Positions 49,097 through 59,026 of a stretch of DNA of 64,000 nt are shown here, piece by piece. The stretch comes from Pseudothauera rhizosphaerae (GTDB lineage: Bacteria; Pseudomonadota; Gammaproteobacteria; Burkholderiales; Rhodocyclaceae), in contig NZ_SSOD01000016.1 of assembly GCF_004801305.1 (NCBI RefSeq), positions 1-64,000 of the forward strand. The letters are read 5' to 3'. Each line of letters begins with the position of its first letter. The stretch's first letter is position 1. The translations under genes were made by a program, and so were the position numbers. Below the pieces are notes generated by a model, which was not told where the DNA came from, ran no database searches, and saw nothing but the letters and a program-made list of their open reading frames with translations.

Positions 49097-49527
49097 GTTT
49101 GAGTACCTTTGCGCGCGGCCAGGAGCAGCGCGGCGATGAGGGTGAAGGCGAACAGCGACAGCAGCGGAATGGTCACGAAGCCGGCCAGCTCGATCTGCAC
49201 GTCCGCGCAGGACACGCCCTGGGTGCAGGGCTGCAGGCCGGCGGGGATGAAGCCGAGGTAGAGCAGGCAGTGGTAGGCCGCGACCAGCCAGCCGGCCACC
49301 GCCAGCGGGAGGGCATAGCGCACCGCGCGCGGATCGAAGGGCAGCAGGCCCACGCCGAGCACCAGCGGCAGCGGGAACATGAAGATGCGCTGGTACCAGC
49401 ACAGCACGCAGGGTGGGCGCTCCATGACCATGCTGAAGAACAGGGCGCCCAGCGTGGACACGCTGGCCACCAGCCAGGCGGCGAAAAGCAGCAGCCAGGC
49501 GCGCGAGGAGGTCGTGGCGGCGCTCAT
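49093..49527 (-). CDS. DsbB-like quinone-linked disulfide oxidase
   Basis: 144 residues with four membrane segments. Two Cys pairs: PPCVLCWYQRIFMFP (first loop CxxC, the BdbC signature) and LQPCTQGVSC (second loop). It would reoxidise the partner DsbA-like protein and pass electrons to quinone. The short length and the CVLCW motif fit the BdbC rather than the classical DsbB branch. It precedes and is coupled to the DsbA-like gene. Confidence 0.87.
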   Translation of the reverse strand: MSAATTSSRAWLLLFAAWLVASVSTLGALFFSMVMERPPCVLCWYQRIFMFPLPLVLGVGLLPFDPRAVRYALPLAVAGWLVAAYHCLLYLGFIPAGLQPCTQGVSCADVQIELAGFVTIPLLSLFAFTLIAALLLAARKGTQT

Positions 49528-49703
49528 GCCGCACACGGCCGTGCCGGCACGGCGGAATGGGGGGGGACCGGGAAGTTCATGGCATCTCCGGGGGTGTTCG
49601 CTCGGGGGCCTCGCGGGACGGCCGCCCATGCCGAGCACGGTGGTTCGCGGCAGTACGGAAGGCCGGGGACGGCGTGCGCCGCGTCAGGCGGCGGGCCGGG
49701 GAC

Positions 49704-50042
49704 TCAGGCGGGGACGGCGGCGCCCCATTTGGGCCGCTCCGGCCTCGCCGGAGGGCGGAAGGCGGGTGCGCCGGCGGGGACGGAGGACAGGAGCTCCACC
49801 CGCGCGGGCAGCGGCATCGCCGGCAGGGCCGCGACGATGGCGGCGTGGCCGAGGTGGCAGGGATGGCAGTCCTGATGGGTGCGCGAGCCGGGGTCGCCCC
49901 CTGCCTCACCGCCGTGGCAGGCATCGACGCAGGCGGCGGCCGCGCGCCCTTCCGCGTCCAGCGCGCAGCAGGCGTCCAGTGCCGCCAGCGCGGACTGCAG
50001 GGGCATAAGCAGGACGAAGAGGATGGACACCAAGCGTCTCAT
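49704..50042 (-). CDS. Secreted Cys/His-rich small protein of the metal locus
   Basis: 112 residues. Signal peptide (MRRLVSILFVLLMPLQSALA) followed by DACCALDAEG, CVDACHGG and HQDCHPCHLGHAA: seven Cys and five His in about 50 residues, then a Pro-rich end. This resembles the small CzcI-type proteins next to metal efflux genes. It lies 46 bases after the MerR-type gene on the same strand and probably shares its transcript. A role in binding or sensing periplasmic metal is inferred. Confidence 0.65.
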   Translation of the reverse strand: MRRLVSILFVLLMPLQSALAALDACCALDAEGRAAAACVDACHGGEAGGDPGSRTHQDCHPCHLGHAAIVAALPAMPLPARVELLSSVPAGAPAFRPPARPERPKWGAAVPA

Positions 50043-50088
50043 GGGCGGTGCAGCCTAGCAGAGGGCGTTGGCGCGGGGCAAGCGCGCC

Positions 50089-50517
50089 TCAGCCCAGGTG
50101 GGTGTGGCGTCCTGGCGGCCCGCTTTCCATTTCGGCAAGGCCCTGCAGGATGCCGCAGTCCTCCACGGTCCGTTCGCGCCGGCAGCGTTCGCGCAGGGTG
50201 AGGAGCGAGCGGCGCAGGTGTTCCAGTTCGCGGATGCGCTCGGCCACGTGGGCGATGTGCTGGTCGAACACGTCGTTGACCGCGCCGCAGCAGGCCGAAG
50301 GCTGATCCGCCAGCGCGAGCACGCTGCGGATTTCCCCATGGCTCATGTCGAGGGCGCGGCAGTTGCGGATGAAGCGCAGGCGTTCCGCGTGTTCCTGGCC
50401 GTAGTCGCGGTAGTTGCCCGCGGTGCGCGCGGGAGGCGGCAGCAGGCCCTCGCGCTCGTAGTAGCGCACGGTCTCCACCGTGCATTGGGCGGCACGCGCC
50501 AGGTCGCCGATTTTCAT
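50089..50517 (-). CDS. cadR: MerR-family metal regulator (CadR/PbrR-like)
   Basis: 142 residues. N-terminal MKIGDLARAAQCTVETVRYY helix-turn-helix, long dimer helix (about 80-118) and metal-binding Cys in PSACCGAVN (76-77), RERCRRER (112) and EDCGILQ (121), plus His residues at the end (GRHTHLG). This fits Cd/Pb/Zn-responsive CadR/PbrR. The ATG at 50517 has GGAG at better spacing than the upstream in-frame ATG at 50523. It is divergent from the P-type ATPase gene and the MerR-type promoter lies between them. Confidence 0.88.
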   Translation of the reverse strand: MKIGDLARAAQCTVETVRYYEREGLLPPPARTAGNYRDYGQEHAERLRFIRNCRALDMSHGEIRSVLALADQPSACCGAVNDVFDQHIAHVAERIRELEHLRRSLLTLRERCRRERTVEDCGILQGLAEMESGPPGRHTHLG

Positions 50518-50540
50518 GAACATGCTCCGTCAGAAGAGGG

Positions 50541-50571
50541 TTGACCCTATAGTAGCTTCACGGTGTGCAAT
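50541..50571 (+). promoter_or_regulatory. MerR-type promoter/operator of the P-type ATPase gene
   Basis: TTGACC (-35, 50541-50546) and TGCAAT (-10, 50566-50571) are separated by 19 bases, the overlong spacer typical of MerR-controlled promoters. The spacer holds the imperfect palindrome CTATAGTAGCTTCACGG, resembling CadR/PbrR operators. The regulator would untwist it on metal binding. The ATPase ATG is 28 bases after the -10. Confidence 0.88.
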
Positions 50572-50599
50572 GGTTCCATCGATCCATCCGGAACACGCC

Positions 50600-52855
<2,256 letters not shown>

Positions 52856-52900
52856 GGTCTGTCATCGGCCTGTCACGCCGCCGCCATAGGCTAGGCGGCG

Positions 52901-53821
52901 ATGAAAAGCGCCGAACACCCCGAGCCCCTCAAGGTCCGCTCGATCTTCATGTCCGACATCCACCTGGGTACGCGGGGATGCCAGGCGGACCGTCTGCTCG
53001 ATTTCCTGCGCCACCACGAATCCGACAACCTCTTCCTGATCGGCGACATCGTGGACTTCTGGGCCATGAGCCGGGGCATCCACTGGACGCCGGCGCAGAA
53101 CACCGTGGTGCAGAAGATCCTGCGCGCCGCGCGCAAGGGCACCCAGGTGATCTTCGTGCCCGGCAACCACGACGAGGCCCTGCGGGAATACGTGGGCATC
53201 ACCTTCGGCGACATCCGCCTGGAACACGACTACATCCACCGCACCGCCGACGGGCGGCGCTACCTGCTGCTGCACGGGGACGAATACGACCAGGTCACCC
53301 GCTACCACCGCTGGGTCGCGGTGATCGGCGACGTGGCCTACAACGTGCTGGTGCGGATCAACGGCTGGCTGTCCCGGGCGCGCCGCCGGCTGGGCATCTC
53401 CGGCTACTGGTCGCTGGCCGGTTACGCCAAGCGCAAGGTCAAGACCGCCGTGAGCTTCATCTTCGACTTCGAGGACTCGGTGATCCACGGCGCCCGCGAG
53501 CGCGGCGTGGACGGTGTGATCTGCGGCCACATCCACTGGGCGTCGATGCGCGAGGTGGACGGCCTCACCTACGTCAATTGCGGCGACTGGGTGGATAGCT
53601 GCACGGCCATCGTCGAACACCTGGACGGCCGCCTGGAACTCATCGAATGGCGCGGGCACCGTTCGGACGCGCTGCGTGCCGGCAGGCCGGCCGCGCCGCC
53701 CACGGAAATCCCCGAACTCGCGGAAAACGCCCTCGCCGCTATCCCGGATTCACCCACCCTGTCCGCCGCCATTCCTCAGTTCCTGCTGCGCCGCCCGGAC
53801 GCGGGCAACAGCGGCAGATAG
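52901..53821 (+). CDS. LpxH-like calcineurin-type phosphoesterase
   Basis: 306 residues. Metal-ligand motifs in order: SDIHLGTRGCQ, IGDIVDFWAMS, VPGNHDEALR, LLHGDEYDQVT, and CGHIHWASMRE. The overall layout is that of UDP-2,3-diacylglucosamine hydrolase relatives, but it is about 60 residues longer than typical LpxH and the Pro-rich C-terminus is extra. Its exact substrate is uncertain. It begins 45 bases after cadA; its 3' end overlaps the convergent MFS gene by 46 bases. Confidence 0.85.
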   Translation: MKSAEHPEPLKVRSIFMSDIHLGTRGCQADRLLDFLRHHESDNLFLIGDIVDFWAMSRGIHWTPAQNTVVQKILRAARKGTQVIFVPGNHDEALREYVGITFGDIRLEHDYIHRTADGRRYLLLHGDEYDQVTRYHRWVAVIGDVAYNVLVRINGWLSRARRRLGISGYWSLAGYAKRKVKTAVSFIFDFEDSVIHGARERGVDGVICGHIHWASMREVDGLTYVNCGDWVDSCTAIVEHLDGRLELIEWRGHRSDALRAGRPAAPPTEIPELAENALAAIPDSPTLSAAIPQFLLRRPDAGNSGR

Positions 53822-54999
53822 CTCAGCGCCTGCAGCGCGATCAGCCCCACGAAGGCGATCGTCAGCGCGCCCGCGGTGCCGTGGCCGGCGGCCTGCAGGG
53901 CATCGAGCGCCAGCCCCAGCCCCCACTGCACGGCGAATGCACCCAGAAAGGCCATCAGGTTGACCGAGGTGCTGACGCGTGCGAACACCTCCCGCGGGAA
54001 ATAAGCCGAGGCGGCCAGATAAGTCTGCGAATTCACCGCAGACAGGGCGCCGAGCAGGAACCACAGCGGCGCATGCGGCCCCCAGTCCAGCAGGATCAGC
54101 ACCTGTACCGCAAGCATGCCGGCATAGCCGGCCTGCAGCAGGTTGACCGGACGCACCCCGGCGCGAGCCATGCGCACGCCGAACACACCGATGCCGAGTT
54201 GCCCGGCGAGCATGCCGGAATTGAGCGCCAGCAGCAGCGCGGCAGCCCGTTCCAGGGTCAGGCCGTTGACGTGCATCATCCACGGCACCGCCCACAGGCT
54301 CTGCAGCGCCATGAAGCCCCCGGTGAACAGGGCCGCCGAGCCGGCAAAGCGCAGGAAACCTCGGGACGTGTAGATGCCGGCCACGGAACGCAGCGCCTGG
54401 GCGAGGCCGTCTTTCGACCCATGGCTGGCCTCGTCCGGCAGCGACAGGAAGATCCACGCTGCAATGCCCGCCGCGATGGCGGCGACGATCCAGAACACCC
54501 CGCGCCAGCCCAGCACCGGCAGCACCGCCTCCACCGGCGCGCTGGCGGTCAGCGCGCCCAGTGCGCCCGCGGCCATGATGAAGCCGGTCATGGAACTCTG
54601 GCGCTCGGCCGGATACCACATGGCGAAGCCCTTCAGCGCCCCCATCAGGCAGGCCGACACCCCCAGGCCGATCAGCGCGCGCGCCGGCCCCAGCGTACCG
54701 AGGGAATCGCCCAGCGCAAAGGCAACCGCCCCGAGCGCGGTCAGCACCAGCAGCCCGCCCTCGACCCGGCGCGGCCCGTAGCGGTCCAGCGCGATGCCCA
54801 CCGGAATCTGCGCCAGCGCGAAGGACAGGAAATAGGTGCTGGTGAGCAGGCCCAGCTCGGCGGCGGACAGGCCGAGTTCGCCGGTCAGCGCCGGCGAGAT
54901 CACCGCATTGACCGTGCGCAGCAGGTAGGACAGGTAATACCCCAGTGCGAACGGCAGGAAGATCCTGCCCCAGCTTCCCGCTCCGCCGTCGTGCCGCAT
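53776..54999 (-). CDS. MFS transporter
   Basis: 407 residues with 12 predicted membrane segments. The loop between TM2 and TM3 carries the MFS motif in GIALDRYGPRRVEGG. Family pattern is that of GlpT/ExuT-like or nitrate/anion porters (MGALKGFAMWYPAERQSS), but substrate cannot be told. ATG 54999 (MRHDGGAGSWGRIF) is preferred over 55038 because of a purine-rich region upstream. It is divergent from the hemerythrin gene. Confidence 0.85.
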   Translation of the reverse strand: MRHDGGAGSWGRIFLPFALGYYLSYLLRTVNAVISPALTGELGLSAAELGLLTSTYFLSFALAQIPVGIALDRYGPRRVEGGLLVLTALGAVAFALGDSLGTLGPARALIGLGVSACLMGALKGFAMWYPAERQSSMTGFIMAAGALGALTASAPVEAVLPVLGWRGVFWIVAAIAAGIAAWIFLSLPDEASHGSKDGLAQALRSVAGIYTSRGFLRFAGSAALFTGGFMALQSLWAVPWMMHVNGLTLERAAALLLALNSGMLAGQLGIGVFGVRMARAGVRPVNLLQAGYAGMLAVQVLILLDWGPHAPLWFLLGALSAVNSQTYLAASAYFPREVFARVSTSVNLMAFLGAFAVQWGLGLALDALQAAGHGTAGALTIAFVGLIALQALSYLPLLPASGRRSRN

Positions 55000-55091
55000 T
55001 GGCCACCCCCGATGATCGAAGGGCGAATTCTGCACCACAACGGGGCACGGCCGAACTGCCGAAAACCCCAGTTGCAGATGGTCCCGGCGGT

Positions 55092-55105
55092 TTGACTCGA
55101 ATCAA
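55092..55105 (+). promoter_or_regulatory. FNR/Anr/Dnr-type operator
   Basis: TTGACTCGAATCAA matches TTGAT-N4-ATCAA with one mismatch. It lies 55 bases upstream of the hemerythrin ATG, a suitable distance for class II activation, so low oxygen or NO probably induces the three genes that follow. Confidence 0.75.
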
Positions 55106-55159
55106 GGCCGTCGCCCGACCGATTCGGAGAATTGGGCCACCCCACAGGAGATCACGCCC

Positions 55160-55627
55160 ATGAGCACCCTCACCGAATTGATGACCCACGACCACCGCCA
55201 ATGCGACGAGGCCTTTGCCAGCGCCGAGCGCCACGCGCGGCGCGGCGAGTGGGAGGTCGCGCACGCCGCGCTGGGCATGTTCGCGCGCGCGCTGAACACC
55301 CACTTCGGCGCCGAGGAAGCCATCCTCTTTCCCCGCTTCGAGCAGGCCACCGGCATGACCCACGGCCCCACCATGGTCATGCGCGAGGAGCACCGCGAAC
55401 TGCGCGCCGCGCTGGCCCGCCTGCAGCAGGCCATCGCCGAGCGCGACATGGACGAATATGCCGGCGAGGCCGAGACCCTGCTGATCATGCTGCAGCAGCA
55501 CAACATGAAGGAAGAGAACATCCTCTACCCCATGTGCGACCGCCACCTGCAGGCGCAGCGCGAGGACCTGGCACTGGCCATCGGCCATGAGCTCGCCGGC
55601 GCTGCCGGCGCGGAGCTGCCGCAATGA
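55160..55627 (+). CDS. Hemerythrin-domain protein
   Basis: 155 residues, one four-helix hemerythrin domain. Iron ligand His and Glu are visible in LMTHDHRQCDEAF, NTHFGAEEAILFP, REEHRELRAAL and QQHNMKEENILYPM. Such proteins bind O2 or NO or protect iron-sulfur repair; in denitrifiers they appear with DUF2249 genes. Its stop overlaps the next ATG by four bases. Upstream FNR-type box suggests induction in low oxygen. Confidence 0.9.
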   Translation: MSTLTELMTHDHRQCDEAFASAERHARRGEWEVAHAALGMFARALNTHFGAEEAILFPRFEQATGMTHGPTMVMREEHRELRAALARLQQAIAERDMDEYAGEAETLLIMLQQHNMKEENILYPMCDRHLQAQREDLALAIGHELAGAAGAELPQ

Positions 55628-55839
55628 GCGACCGCTTGGTGGATGCCCGCGGCCTGGAGCCGCCCGAACCCTTCGAACTGGCCATGGAAGCGCTGGCCGA
55701 CCTGCCCCGGGGGGCCGTGCTCACCCTGCTGCTGGATCGCACGCCGTGGCCGCTGCTGCGCATCCTGGACCGGGACGGCGTGCGCTACGAGTACGAGGTG
55801 CGCGACGATGCGGTCGAAGTGCGCATCGGTGGCCTATGA
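55624..55839 (+). CDS. DUF2249 protein (TusA-like fold)
   Basis: 71 residues beginning MSDRLVDARGLEPPEPFELA, which is the DUF2249 signature (small TusA/SirA-like fold in which the Cys is replaced). The family sits beside denitrification and NO-response genes; its biochemical role is not known. Coupled to the hemerythrin gene by a four-base overlap. Confidence 0.8.
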   Translation: MSDRLVDARGLEPPEPFELAMEALADLPRGAVLTLLLDRTPWPLLRILDRDGVRYEYEVRDDAVEVRIGGL

Positions 55840-55888
55840 ACCGCTGTACGACCGCCCCGGCAGGGGCCCGCTTCAGCGTGGCCGGACA

Positions 55889-57181
55889 ATGCGTGGCATG
55901 CAGGGTGCTGCCGTGAGCGCCGGCCAGCGTTCGCTCAGCTACGAGGCCACCCCGCCCTTCCACGTCCCGCTGTCCTTCTTTCTCGCCGCACCGCTGTTCG
56001 GCGTGGCCGCGGGGCTGTATCTGCTCGCCCAGCCGGAAGCCCTCGCCTCGCGGTGGACGCCCGGCGCCCTCGCGCTGACGCATCTCGTCACCGTGGGCTT
56101 CATGCTGCTGGTCATGTTCGGTGCGCTGATGCAGGTGCTGCCGGTGGTGGCCGGCGCCAGCGTTCCGGCGATCCGCCCCGTCGCGGCCGGCGTCCATGGG
56201 CTGGCGAGCAGCGGTGCGATCGCGCTGGCTTCCGGCCTGGCGGCGGGCCGGCCCGTCCTGCTGCAGGCCGGCGGCGGCCTGCTCGGCGCCGCCATCCTGC
56301 TCTTCCTCGGCGCCGCCGCCGTCGGCCTGCACCGCAGCGCGGCCAGCCGCGTCACCGGGCGCGATCTGCGCATCGCGCTGATCGGCCTCGCCGTCACCGG
56401 CGCGCTCGGCATCGTGCTGGTGCTGGCCTTGTCCCGCGGCCTGGCCGTGCCGCTGGTGGAACTCGCCAACCTGCACGCGGGCTGGGGCTGGCTGGGCTGG
56501 GGCGGCGTGCTGCTGGCGGCGACGAGCTGGGTGGTGGTGCCCATGTTCCAGATCACGCCCAGCTACCCGGCCTGGCTCACGCGCTTCTGGGCGCCGCTGG
56601 TGCTCGCGGTGCTGGCTCTGTGGAGTGCGCTCGGCCTGGGCGGCTCCGCGGCCGGAACGCGCATCGGCCCGTGGCTGCTGGCGCCCCTCGCGCTATGTTT
56701 CGCAGCAGCCACGCTGTGGCTGATGCGGCGCACCCGCCGCCCGCATCCGGACGCGGGTTTCCGCACGCTGCAACTGGCCATGCTCAGCATCGCGGCGGGT
56801 GCCCTCTGTGCCCTGGCCGCCACCTCGCTGGAACACGGTTTCTGGCCCGTCGCCGCGGGCGTCCTGGTGTTGCACGGCGGCTTCGTCGGCGCGATTTCCG
56901 CCATGCTCTACAAGATCGTGCCCTTCCTCGCCTGGCTGCACCTGACCCAGGCGCGCGTGAAGGCACCCAACATGAAGAAGCTACTGCCCGACGCCCCCAT
57001 GCGCCGCCAACTCCTGCTCCATGCGATCACCCTGCCCGCGCTGCTGGCCGCGGCCTCGGGCCACGCCTGGGCCGGTCGCATCGCCGGGCTGCTGGTGACG
57101 GCGGAATTCGGCTGGCTACTGGCGAATCTCGCCGGCACCGCCCTGCGCTGGCGGCGGGTCATGGGCGAAAGCGGGCGCTGA
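55889..57181 (+). CDS. Polytopic membrane protein, NnrS / oxidase subunit I-like
   Basis: About 430 residues with 11-12 membrane segments. LALTHLVTVGFMLLVMFGAL, with its intramembrane His, and other His near helix ends (VELANLHAGWGW, SLEHGFWP, AWLHLTQ) suggest heme or copper binding like NnrS and cbb3 subunit I. Together with hemerythrin and DUF2249 it forms a probable NO/low-oxygen response operon. The start is uncertain: ATG 55889, ATG 55898 or GTG 55913 all give the same membrane protein. Confidence 0.7.
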   Translation: MRGMQGAAVSAGQRSLSYEATPPFHVPLSFFLAAPLFGVAAGLYLLAQPEALASRWTPGALALTHLVTVGFMLLVMFGALMQVLPVVAGASVPAIRPVAAGVHGLASSGAIALASGLAAGRPVLLQAGGGLLGAAILLFLGAAAVGLHRSAASRVTGRDLRIALIGLAVTGALGIVLVLALSRGLAVPLVELANLHAGWGWLGWGGVLLAATSWVVVPMFQITPSYPAWLTRFWAPLVLAVLALWSALGLGGSAAGTRIGPWLLAPLALCFAAATLWLMRRTRRPHPDAGFRTLQLAMLSIAAGALCALAATSLEHGFWPVAAGVLVLHGGFVGAISAMLYKIVPFLAWLHLTQARVKAPNMKKLLPDAPMRRQLLLHAITLPALLAAASGHAWAGRIAGLLVTAEFGWLLANLAGTALRWRRVMGESGR

Positions 57182-57196
57182 CCGCAGCGGCCGCGA

Positions 57197-57745
57197 TCAG
57201 GCGCGCGGGCCGCCCTGTAAGGTTTCCGGTTCCACCTGCACCGTGCGCTGGCCATCGGTCACCCACATCTGGCCGTCCTGGATGGTGAACTGCAAGCGCA
57301 TGCTACGCTCGGTCAGTTCGGCCAGCGCCGGGGCCGTCTCGGGGGGCAGCTTGAGCACGGTGAGCTTGTCCTGGCGCGCGAGCTTGTCGCGCACGCCCTG
57401 CCACCAGATGTCCGCCGCGCGGCCATAGCTCAGGATCACGACGCCGTCGGCCCGGTTGCAGGCCTTGCGGATCCACTTCTCGTCCGGCTGGCCCACGTCG
57501 ATCCAGCGCCGGATGTGGCCGGTCAGGTCGCGCAGCCACAGATCGGGCTCGTCGTCCACGCACAGGCCCTTGCCCGAGGCCAGCCCCTCCTCGGCAAACA
57601 GCGCGAACGCCAGCAGGCGCACCATCATGCGCTCGTCGGTCTCGGACGGATGGCGGGCCAGGGTGAGGTTGTGGGTGGCGTAGTAGCCGCGATCCATGTC
57701 GGCGATCTGCAGCTCGGCCTTGTAGATGGTTGCCTTGAGGGCCAT
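57197..57745 (-). CDS. yaeQ: YaeQ family protein
   Basis: 182 residues. MALKATIYKAELQIADMDRG, then HPSETDERMMVRLLAFALFA and GQPDEKWIRKACNRADGVVI are diagnostic of YaeQ, a PD-(D/E)XK-fold protein once thought to suppress RfaH loss and whose biochemical role is unclear. Normal length. It stands alone, convergent with the membrane protein gene. Confidence 0.92.
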   Translation of the reverse strand: MALKATIYKAELQIADMDRGYYATHNLTLARHPSETDERMMVRLLAFALFAEEGLASGKGLCVDDEPDLWLRDLTGHIRRWIDVGQPDEKWIRKACNRADGVVILSYGRAADIWWQGVRDKLARQDKLTVLKLPPETAPALAELTERSMRLQFTIQDGQMWVTDGQRTVQVEPETLQGGPRA

Positions 57746-57974
57746 GGGGGGCGTTCCGGTACGGGGCGCCATTCTGGCAGTCCTGCCGCGGGCGGGCAAT
57801 CGGCACGAGCAATTCATCTGCTGCCGACAATCCGCGGGATGTCTTCGGCAATCAGGCGACTACGGTCCCGTGCAAAGGGTATATTCCATGCTGCTACGAC
57901 AGTGCGAAGATTTCAGCCTTGGCGCAGCCCTGCCTTCCTTCTTCTCGGAACCGTTCACCAACGGAGATTCCCCG

Positions 57975-59021
57975 ATGACCGATCCCATTCCCTCACCCAC
58001 GAATCCATCCGCCACCTTAGGCCGGCCCGGCATTGCGACCGGTATGCACGTGACGGCATCCATCGGGGTTGGCTACGAGAAACAGGTCGATATGGGGAAA
58101 CTGAGCAATCGCCACGCCCTACGCGTTTTCGACCCCGACCAGAGCAAGTGGCGGTTTCCGAAGGTAAAGCAGCGCATCGAACACGCTGGGCAGAAGCTGC
58201 TTGCAGTCATGTACAAGGAGGATTCACGTCTGGGAACCGAGAAGGAAAGGTTCTGGTCCTTGTTGGTGCTCAGCGAATGGCAAGAAGTCCAGGCAGCGGA
58301 CGAGCGTGGCGCTCCGGCGCGCTGGATTGCCGCCAGAGATCTGGAGCCGGGTCGGCATGTCTTGAAGCTGGCTATCAATGACGCCAAAGGCCCGTGGGCC
58401 GAGATCATGAAGATCGAGCCCCCGCCGCCCAAGTGGGAAAAATTCCAGAACGTCCCGGTGCAAGAGATTGTCCTGATCGACAGCGATTCGTATGTCGTCA
58501 ACAACGTGCTGTGCCGCGCGACCTCCGTACCCGCCCCGCCGCCGGTCAAGAAGCGCCTGGTTTATCCACTGAAGGATTTCCCCCTCCTCAACTTCGTACC
58601 CCAGCCCGAGACCCTGTCCCTGGCCCAGGCCGAAATCTGGTACCGCAAGAGTGCCGCCCTGCTGCCCCGTTGCGCGGGCGAATCGGCTGATCCCTTGGCC
58701 CGCGTGCGCGCAATGCTGGATCTGAAGCAACGCATGCGTGAGGTGGCCGCCAAGGCAGCCATCGAAACCAAGCTGTGCGGCGAATTCATCAAGAAGCACC
58801 CTTTGCCGGCGCTGGAAGAACTGGTGCCGGATGCGGTAGGGCTTGCCCCCGACGCCCTGCAACGGGCCGTCACCGCTGCGGTTGACGTGCTCGCCGCGCC
58901 GGGGGATCGGCGCTACTCGGAGTTCACCGGTGGCATGGAGGGCCATCGGGTGTGGAGCAGCGATGGGTATTGGGAGTTCGATGGCGATCGTTGGGTGCTG
59001 AGCGCAAAACCGAATCAATGA
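57975..59021 (+). CDS. Protein of unknown function
   Basis: 348 residues from ATG 57975 (MTDPIPSPTNPSAT), with GGAG nine bases upstream; an in-frame ATG at 57888 gives a longer form. Central part ERFWSLLVLSEWQEVQAADE and HVLKLAINDAKGPWAEIMKI suggests an alpha/beta fold; the end is Trp-rich (VWSSDGYWEFDGDRWVLS). No domain is recognised. Its base composition looks a little less GC-rich than its neighbours and it stands alone, so it may be a late arrival. Convergent with the kinase gene (5-base gap). Confidence 0.55.
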   Translation: MTDPIPSPTNPSATLGRPGIATGMHVTASIGVGYEKQVDMGKLSNRHALRVFDPDQSKWRFPKVKQRIEHAGQKLLAVMYKEDSRLGTEKERFWSLLVLSEWQEVQAADERGAPARWIAARDLEPGRHVLKLAINDAKGPWAEIMKIEPPPPKWEKFQNVPVQEIVLIDSDSYVVNNVLCRATSVPAPPPVKKRLVYPLKDFPLLNFVPQPETLSLAQAEIWYRKSAALLPRCAGESADPLARVRAMLDLKQRMREVAAKAAIETKLCGEFIKKHPLPALEELVPDAVGLAPDALQRAVTAAVDVLAAPGDRRYSEFTGGMEGHRVWSSDGYWEFDGDRWVLSAKPNQ

Positions 59022-59026
59022 CACTG

